Of a DNA stretch of 27,206 nucleotides, positions 19,780-27,206 are shown in pieces. Below the pieces are notes generated by a model, which worked only from the letters and a program-made list of their open reading frames with translations, did no database searches and was not told the DNA's origin. The number at the start of each line of letters is the position of its first letter. Position 1 is the first letter of the stretch. The DNA is from Haplomitrium mnioides (taxonomy: Eukaryota; Marchantiophyta; Haplomitriopsida; Calobryales): contig JBNGIS010002061.1 of NCBI GenBank assembly GCA_049999725.1, forward strand, positions 1 through 27,206, written 5' to 3'. A program made the position numbers and the translations under genes.

Positions 19780-20205
19780 GTCAGAATTCGAGAGGGCCTT
19801 CAAGGACTCTGTTTTCTCTTGTATATTGTATAAATGTGTTTGTCTATATGTGTAGTTAGATTTCATTTCTGCATGTGTGTCCTTTTGAGTTCTTAGATTA
19901 GTGGACATCAGATCAGCTGAGCAGACCCTGGGAACACACTTGAAGGGGGAGTCCAATCCCTTGACACAAGTCTGGTATCCTAGGGGTGAATGCTCTCTGT
20001 TCCTGATTCCTTTGCGTAGAGTAGGACTTAGAACATGTTAGGATAGCTAGGACAATCTAGTGCAGCTTAGGAATAGTTGTATCAGACCTGTGACCACCTT
20101 GAAAGGGGGAGTCCAAAGCTGTGGTGTGTTCAGCTGTGCAGGTCACCAACACCATTCTGCCCAAGCACAAATAAGGTGGCAGGGCCTAAGTCATTGGGTC
20201 CTAAG

Positions 20206-20211
20206 AATAAA
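20206..20211 (+). terminator. Candidate polyadenylation signal AATAAA
   Basis: A perfect AATAAA lies downstream of the TATA box in the LTR-like insertion, within the span expected for R. It is a single hexamer, so support is modest. Confidence 0.4.
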
Positions 20212-20469
20212 GAGGAAGAATCACACACAAGCTGGCTGGGTATAAATGTGGACCTGTGTGTGCATGGAATGAATATCTGACTTGAGTGAGTAAGGAAGAA
20301 GAGTGAAAGAAGCACAACAGGCCTGTAAGCAGAGGAAGAGTCCTTAGGGCCTGAAAGTGGTAACTGGCGAGGGGCCATCTCAGAAAAGAACCTGAAGGCC
20401 CGCAATCTGTCCTCCCCTGTGCTCGAAACAGGGCCTAAAAAGGTTAAGGACCGAAACAGAGGAGTGACA

Positions 20470-23400
20470 CAACTACATGCCCTTTTCTCACAAACATGAG
20501 GAGCTATTCCAAGGAGTCAATTAGCCATGTGGAAGGCAGCTCCATGCCCTTTTCTCAGAAACATAGGCAACTATTGCAAGAAGTCAATTATCCATGTGGA
20601 AGAGAGCTTCATGCCCTTTTCTCACAAACATGAGGAGCTATTCCAAGGAGTCAATTAGCCATGTGGAAGGCCGCTCTATGCCCCTTTCACACAAACATAA
20701 GCATCTATTACAAGGAGTCAACTAGCCATGTGGAAGGCAGCTACATGCCCTTTTCTTAGAACCATTGGGAGCTATTATGAGCAGTCAATTAGCCATGTGA
20801 ATGGCAGCTGCATGCTATTTTCTCACAAACATGAGGAACTATTTCAAGGAGTCAATAAGTCATGTGGAAGGCAGCTGAATATACCCTTTTCTCACAAACA
20901 TGAGAAGCTTCTACAAGGAGTCAAATAGCCATGTGAAAGGTTGCTCCATGCCCCTTCTCCACAAACATGAGGAGCTATTACAAGGAGTCAATTAGCCATG
21001 TGGAAGGCCCCTCCATGCCCTTTTCTCACAAACATAAGGAGCTATTACAAGGAGTCAACTAGCCATGTGGAAGGCAGTTGCATGCCCTTTCCTCAGAACC
21101 ATCGGGAGCTATTATGAGCAGTCAATTAGCCATGTGGATGGCAGCTGCATGCCATTTTCTCACAAACATGAGGAACTATTACTAGAAGTCAAATTGCCAT
21201 GTGGCAGACAACTCCATGCTCTTTCAAATATAAGGAGATATTACAAGGAGTCAATTAGTCATGTGGAAGGCAGCTTCATGCCCTTTTTCCACAAACATGA
21301 CAAGCTATTACAAGAAGTCAATTAGCCATGTGGAAGGCAGCTAAATGTACCCTTTTCTCACAAAGATGAGGAGCTTCTACATTAGTCAATTAGCCATGTG
21401 AAAGGCTGCTCCATGCCCTTTTCCCACAAACATGAGGAGCTATTACAAGGAGTCAATTAGCCATGTGGAAAGCAACTGCATGCCTTTTTCTCACAAACAT
21501 GTGGAGAATTTACAAGGAGTCAATTAGCTATGTGGAAGGTAGTTGCATGCCCTTTTCATACAATTATAAGGACTTAATGCAAGGAGTCAATTAGCCATGT
21601 GTTAGGCAGCAACAAGTCCTTTTCTCACAAACATGAGGAGCTATTGCAAGTTTTCCATTAGCCATGTGGAAGGTAGCTCCATGCCCTTTTCCCACAAGCA
21701 CAAGGAGCTACTACAAGGAGTCAATGTGTCCAAGCAGGCAACTCCATGCCCTTTTCTTACAAACACAAGGAACTAGAACAAGGAGTCAATTAGCCATGTG
21801 GATAGGAGATGCATGCAATTTCTCACAAACATGAGGACTTACTACATGGAGTCGATTAGCCATGTGGAAGGCAGCTCCATGCTCTTTTCTCACAAACAAA
21901 AGCAGCTATTAAAGGGAGTGAAGTGGCCATTAGGAAGACAGCCCCATGCTCTTTTCCAACAAACATAAGCAGCTATCACAAGGAGTCAATTGGCCATGTG
22001 GAAGGCTTGAACAAGCCCTTTTCTAATAAACATCAGGAGCTACTACGAGCAGTCAATTAGCTATGTAGAATGCAGCTGCATGCTCTTTTTTCTCAAACAT
22101 GAGGAAATATAAGAAGAAAACAAATAACCATGTTGCAAGCAACTCAATGCTCCTTCCGCACAAACATAAGGAGCTATTACACGAAGTCAATTAGCCATGT
22201 GGAAGGCAGCTGCATATACTCTTTTTTTAAAAAAACATGAGAAGCTCTTACAAGGAGTCAATTAACCATGTGGAAGGCAGCTCCATGCCATTTTCACAAA
22301 CATAAGGGGCTATTGCAAGGAGTCAATTAGCTATGTGGAAGGCTACTCCATGCCCTTTTCTCACAAACATAACGAGCTATTACAAGGAGTCATAGCCATG
22401 TGGAAGGCAGTTGCATGCCTTTTTCTCAAAAACATAAGGAGCATTTACAAGGAGTCAACTAGGCATGTGGAAGGCAATAGGTGCCCTTTTTCTACAAACA
22501 TAGGGAGCTATTACAAGGAGTCAATTAGCCATGTGGAAGGCAACTTCATGCCATTTTCTCACAAACATGAGGAGCTATAGCAAGTTGTCAATTAGCCATG
22601 TGGAAAGCAGCTCCATGCCCTTTTCTCACAAACACAAGGAGCTATTACAAGGAAGCAATTAGCTGTGAGGAAGGCAGCTCCATGTCCAAGGAACCATAAC
22701 AAGGAGTCAGTTAGCCATGTGGAAGGCAGCTGCATGCCCTGTTCTCACAAACATAAGGAGCTTTTACAAGGAGTCAATTAGCCATGTGGAAGACAGCTCA
22801 GTGTCACTTTTTTACAAACGTAAGCAGCTATTACAAGTAGTCAATTAGCCATGTGGAAGGCAGCTGCAAACTCTTTTCTCACAAACATGAGGAGCTATTG
22901 CAAGTTGTCAATTGGATATGTGTAAAGCAGCTCGATGCCCAATTTTCACAAACAAAAGGAGCTACTACAAGGAAACAATTAGCCATGTGGAAGGTAGCTT
23001 CATGCCTCTTTCTCACAAACACAATGCACTAGTATGTGGAGTCAATTAGCCATGTGGAAGGCAGCTGCATGGCCTTTTCTCACAAACATGAGGAACTACT
23101 ACAAGGAGTCAATTACACATGTGGAAGGAAGCTTCATGCCCTTTTCTCACAAACAAAAAGAACTATTATAAGGAGTCAATTAGCCCTTTGGAAGGCATCT
23201 CTATGCCCTTTTCTCAAAAGTACAAGGAACTATTACACGGAGTTAATTAACCATGTGGAAGGTACCTGCATGCCCTTTTCTCACAAACATACGGAGCTAT
23301 TTTGAGTAGTCAATTAGCCTTGTGGAAAGTAGCTCCATGCCATTTTCTCACAAACATAGGGAACTATTACAATAAGTCAAATACCCATGTGGTAGGCAGC

Positions 23401-24170
23401 TCCATGCTCTTCTCTCACAAACATAAGGAGCTATTACAAGGAGTCAATTAGCCATGAGGAAGGCAGCTTAATGCCGTTTTCTCACAATCATGAGGAGCTA
23501 TTACGAGGAGTAAATTAGCCATGTGGAAAGCAATTGTATATACCTTTTTCTCACAAACATGAGAAGCTCATACAAGGAGTCAATTAGCCATGAGGAAGGC
23601 TGCTCCATGCTCTTTTCTCACAAAGAAAAGGAGCTATTACAAGAAGTCAACTAGCCATGTGGAAGGAAGTTGCATGCCTTTTTTCCACAAACATAAGAAG
23701 CTATTACAAGGAGTCAACTAGTCATGTAGAAAGCAACTCCATGCTATTTTCTAACAAACATTGAGAGCTATTACAAGGAGTTAGCTAGCGTTGTGGAAGG
23801 CTTCTCTATGCCCTTTTCTCACAAACATGAGGATCTATTATTAGGAGTCAATTAGGCATGTGCAAGGCAGCTCCATGCACTTTTCTCACAAACACAAGGA
23901 ACTACTACAAGGAGTCAATTAACCATGTGGAAGGCAACTACATGCCATTTTCTCACAAACACAAGGAACTATTACAAGGAGTCAACTAACCATGTGGAAG
24001 GCAACTACATGCCCTTTTCTCACAAACATGAGGAGCATTTTAAAACAGTCAATTAAGTACGTGGAATGTAGCTCCATGCCTTTTTCCCACAAACATAAAC
24101 ACCTATTACAAGGAGCCAATTAGCCATGTGTAATGGAGCTACATGCCGTTTTCTCAAAAACATGACAAGC
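20470..24170. repeat. 67-bp satellite array, block 2 (about 55 monomers)
   Basis: It continues the same satellite directly after the duplicated CAACT. Variant monomers seen in block 1 recur: ATGTGTTAGGCAGC near 21596, ATGTGGATAGGAG near 21799 and GAGGAAATATAA at 22101. Some stretches (for example 20700-21130) repeat at a shorter interval of about 340 bp (the GGAGCTATTATGAGCAGTC variant near 20767 and 21106), showing local amplification. It ends at 24170 where another insertion begins. Confidence 0.95.
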
Positions 24171-24581
24171 TGTCAGCCCCAAGACCAGTCACTTATCTTT
24201 TTTTTCGCCGATTTGCGCCGATCTAAAGCTGAATTCATGTTTCAAGACCTTTTATGGGAAGGGCTTTACACCGAATTGACTCTAGCTTCTCTTAATGCGC
24301 CCTTGACTCACTCTAACACACCTTGGTTTACCTGTGTGACTCTGCTAAAGTAATTACAGACTACCCTAGAGTGGGTTTTATGGTTTGAGCAATTTACTTA
24401 CAACCACAATGTAATGCACACCCACAGCCAACACACTTCTTCCGAAAAGATCAATGCAATCAAATAATAGATCATAACATGTACAAACATCAACTGAGGT
24501 CTCCTGGCCCTGAACACACCCAACAGTTCTACTTATTCACTTAGTCACTCTCAACTGACTTGCACGCACACACTGATAGTA

Positions 24582-24701
24582 AGATAGTTTTCAACTTCCA
24601 TCGCTAGAAGCCATGACTTTACTTCTGAGTGTGAGGAAGAGGTTTTATTTAACTTCCACCTCTTGAAGACAGCCCTCCCAGCTGCTGGCCCTCACTCCAC
24701 C
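24582..24701 (-). repeat. Block homologous, inverted, to 19588-19709
   Basis: Read on the minus strand it contains GGTGGAGTG, CAGCTGG, GGCTGTCTTC, AGAGGTGGAAGT, CTCTTCCT, GGCTTCT and AAAACTATCT, in the same order as in the first insertion. Identity is about 75-80% by eye, with small gaps. Confidence 0.8.
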
Positions 24702-26099
24702 GCACCGACACCCATCAAATCCACCGAAAGAACCGCCCCAGCGCGCTCTACTCAACAAGAACTCCAAACAGATGTCTACTTGGAAAGATCAACATGCAAT
24801 GCACCCCCCAAGGCACACTGGACTCACCAGGAAATTAATCTAACGCTTGCTCTTGTGTCATGGAGTAGCTTGGAATCAACATAACCAATTTCTACAGATA
24901 CGAAAAAGAAAAACACATTGTTGATACCTCCCATACAATGTGACTTGAAGAAATGCCCACCCCCTTGAGTTCCCTGAGAAAGTCCCCTTTACTATCGCAG
25001 CACCTCCAAAAGCCGATCCACTTGCGTATGCCCACCTCTAGCACCCCAGCACCAACCCCGAGCAACAATGTAATCCACCCCACTTTTTGTCCCGCAACCA
25101 GCCCAAGACACCTCTAGCCCTCCTCGCGTAATGGCTTCCCATCTCGTCCTCTCCTGTCCTCTGTTCTTCTCTCGTAAGGCCCTCCTATGGTGAATCCCCA
25201 AAAATGAACCCCACATGAGGCTATACACCCCGCAGAGCTCCCATGCCAAAACCTTAGACCATTATCCATCCGCTTACTGTCGTCACTAACCAAAATCAAA
25301 TCTGCACGCAAAGGCTCCTCACCCTTAGCGCACTAAAAAACTCCCACAAAGTAATTTAACAACTAATTTTAGTTTGAGAACATCCTCTAAAGTCTTCCCT
25401 CGGCTGGCCTCATGTTGTTGCCTCCCCCAATTTTAGAGGCTCTTAACTTGAAGCCTTAGAAAGTTAGCTTTAAGTTTTTGTGCTTTTCATTGTTAAGTCA
25501 ATACTTCTATTTGTCTCTTATTTAGTTTAGTTAGTTTTTCATTTGTCCTCCTTTTATTTTGCTTGTTCACTTGCTATAAGAAAAATAGCCCCCTCCTAGA
25601 TCCTTGATAAATCTTCTTCCCCTTTGATCACCTCCTTTGCTCGATTCAAACCTCCTTGCAATCTCTTAACACTCGCATGATGAGTCGGAGACAGACGACA
25701 CCAGAGTCAAAACGCTTCCTGTTGCATTGGGACAAGTTCTCAATCCCCAAATTTTGATTCATTGCCCAGTAGATGTGTTTGTAGATATCCAGCTACTATT
25801 TACTTCTTCCCTTCCCCTAGAGGCTTTTGGAGTATAATGAGCACGAAATAACGTGGTGGCGACATGCAGTGGCATCAATGGTCATGTCACGCCTTGCTGG
25901 TGGAGACGACAACTTCAAATGATATTTTATAAGAGTTCAATAATGTTTAATTGCCAATTACCAATTAACCACTCCGAATTCTCCAGTGTGCCTGCCAACA
26001 TGTTACTTTCCTTGTCATGCCAACAATTCTTACAGTTGCGACAAACTAGCAAGCAACGTTGATGTTGCTCCGATGCGCTATTTGACCATGTCTACTTGG
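24702..26099. other. Non-coding body of the second insertion
   Basis: I see no domain, RNA gene or tandem repeat. Open frames on the minus strand at 24992-25311 overlap each other and show no family motif. The segment 25440-25600 is T-rich. Confidence 0.5.
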
Positions 26100-27125
26100 G
26101 CTTTCCAAGATATAGTAGTGTACACCATCTGATATCTCGAATGATTCCTCCCTTGTAGCTCGATTCAATGCTCCTCTCCAGCACAATTCGATTAAGTTCC
26201 CCTTCCGCATTCAATTTTGTTGTGATCCTTGTGAAGTCTCCCAGTGACGATTCCGGCAAGACCTCCTCCTCTAGTGATTTTGGTGAGCTCTTTGGCGAAT
26301 CCTCCAGCGCATGTCGAATACTCCAGCCTCACAATCTTCTCCCACGATTCATCCTGCTCCAAGACATGAGTGCAATCCAAACTCCTCTAGACTCCTCGAT
26401 TTGATCCCTCTTGAAATCCCCCAGTGCAATTCTTGTCCTCGCCTTGGTTGCTGGCAAATTTCTCCCCCCTTTGTGAATTCTTCCACCTCCCTCTTTCTCT
26501 GTTGCTTTTTCTAGCTTCCCTGTTGATCTGGTGAATTCCTCTCTAGCTACCTCCCCATCTCCCTACAATTTGCCTCTCCTCGGCGATCTCTCCCAATTCC
26601 ACAAATTTCTCACCTCCTAGCCATCAATTCTTCTTGCCCATGCCCTGCGATCATTCTCCTAAGCCTGCGAATTCTTCCCTTGGCCTGATCGATTCACCGA
26701 AGCCTCCCTGCATTGTCATTCTTGTCTCCCAGCCTCCTTGGACGATTCCTGTTCATCCTTACCTCGTGCTCGAGTCATCCTTTGGCCCATGCGAGTCAAT
26801 TCCATCTCCCTCTCGACTCAATTTTCCCAATTTTCCTCCCTCGCGCTTCAGTCACCATTCAATCCCTCTGCGATCCCATGTTTGCTCGAAATCGCCTTTC
26901 CGCGATCCATTCTCCTTCCCCTTCTACGCTCGATCCATCCTAATCAATCCTTGCTCTATCCAACCTTTGCTTGCTCTAGCCTGATCGATCTAGCTTGATC
27001 GATCCAACCCCTGCAATCAACAATGCTCCTTCTGGCGATCTGTGCGATGGATGCCATGCGCAAGGTTGCCTTTGCGCGAGAACGGCCCTTGCCAACTCGC
27101 CACGCTCTGCCTCTGTCGCTTGTGG
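26100..27125. repeat. Pyrimidine-rich, low-complexity region
   Basis: The plus strand is rich in C and T with recurrent CGATTC, CTCC and AATTC words, e.g. CTGATCGATC and TTGATCGATC at 26982-27003. Open frames here are rich in Ser, Pro and Leu because of this composition. After 27150 the plus strand switches to purine-rich (GGAGGAGAAAGGGAGGAGC). Confidence 0.6.
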
Positions 27126-27206
27126 CTGTCTGTATGTTCGACAACGATAAGGAGGAGAAAGGGAGGAGCAGAAATGAAGGAGAAAGTGAGGAAGGGAGGA
27201 AGGAAG

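Larger units (their letters stand above)
16965..20469 (+). mobile_element. 3505-bp LTR-like insertion, probably a solo LTR
   Basis: It begins TGTCAGCC and ends GAGTGACA, so it has TG...CA termini within a 5-bp inverted end pair (TGTCA/TGACA), and it is bounded by a perfect 5-bp target duplication. There is no second copy of its start inside, and no gag, pol or other domain in any frame. A TATAAATA at 19772-19779 and an AATAAA at 20206-20211 sit as a promoter and polyadenylation signal would in an LTR, giving a plus orientation with U3 of about 2.8 kb. The upstream 2.4 kb is GC-rich and internally repetitive, the last 0.9 kb AT-richer. Alternatives are a non-autonomous element with very diverged LTRs, or a large element lacking LTR duplication. 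Confidence 0.72.
24171..27206. mobile_element. Second LTR-like insertion at the satellite edge, incomplete
   Basis: Satellite stops at GACAAGC and TGTCAGCCCC begins, the same first eight bases as the 16965 insertion. A shared 13-mer, TCTAAAGCTGAAT, lies near both starts (about 16992 and 24226). A 120-bp block (24582-24701) matches 19588-19709 of the first insertion in inverted orientation. The element therefore belongs to a related family, most likely lying on the minus strand with its 3' end here. The far end is outside the window, so neither target duplication nor second LTR can be checked. No coding domain is recognisable. Confidence 0.6.

Noticed and set aside
24992-25311. Overlapping minus-strand ORFs rich in Trp and Gly
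   Set aside because: Two different frames cover the same DNA, neither has a recognisable family motif, and the sequence lies in the body of an LTR-like insertion.
26634-26998. Three overlapping plus-strand ORFs of 76-116 codons
   Set aside because: They are Ser/Pro/Leu-rich readings of a pyrimidine-rich tract, open in all three frames at once, which points to base composition and not to coding.

Overview
The window looks like repeat-rich heterochromatin of a land plant. I find no intact host gene. The signs are a plant-type Ty1/Copia retrotransposon, a fragment of a plant-type Ty3/Gypsy integrase, a very long LTR-like insertion and two large blocks of one satellite. I cannot name the species.

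Region 1 (1-8074, minus strand) is a nearly full-length Ty1/Copia element. The window opens about 9 bp inside its 3' LTR. Reading leftwards from the 5' LTR (7917-8074) come a primer-binding site complementary to a tRNA-Ile anticodon arm, a 2.2-kb leader with two kinds of tandem repeat, one gag-pol reading frame (5658 to 578), a polypurine tract and the 3' LTR. The frame carries six in-frame stops, one frameshift and a lost integrase catalytic residue. The LTRs nevertheless differ at only 2 of 149 aligned bases. The reverse transcriptase is split by an in-frame array of about eleven GPxVP-type peptide repeats.

Region 2 (8075-9949, plus strand) is older debris into which the Copia element appears to have inserted. 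It holds an unrecognised exon-like ORF ending at a good splice donor, a 24-bp minisatellite that reads almost the same on both strands, a truncated Ty3/Gypsy integrase, and an AT-rich stretch with a TATA motif.

Region 3 (9950-24170) is a tandem array of roughly 160 copies of a 67-bp monomer. In the first block the monomers are organised into a higher-order repeat of about 2.68 kb. The array is split by a 3505-bp insertion (16965-20469) with TG...CA ends and a perfect 5-bp target duplication (CAACT). It carries two TATA motifs and an AATAAA signal and has no second LTR, so it is best read as a solo LTR. Its upstream part is GC-rich and holds eight ACGTGG motifs.

Region 4 (24171-27206) is a second insertion at the satellite's right edge, running out of the window. 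It shares a 120-bp block with the solo LTR in inverted orientation. Its distal 1.1 kb is pyrimidine-rich.

The inferred order of events is satellite and Gypsy debris first, then the LTR-type insertions into the satellite, with the Copia insertion probably recent. The main points for follow-up are the GPxVP array in the reverse transcriptase, the higher-order satellite, the strand-symmetric minisatellite and the motif cluster in the solo LTR.
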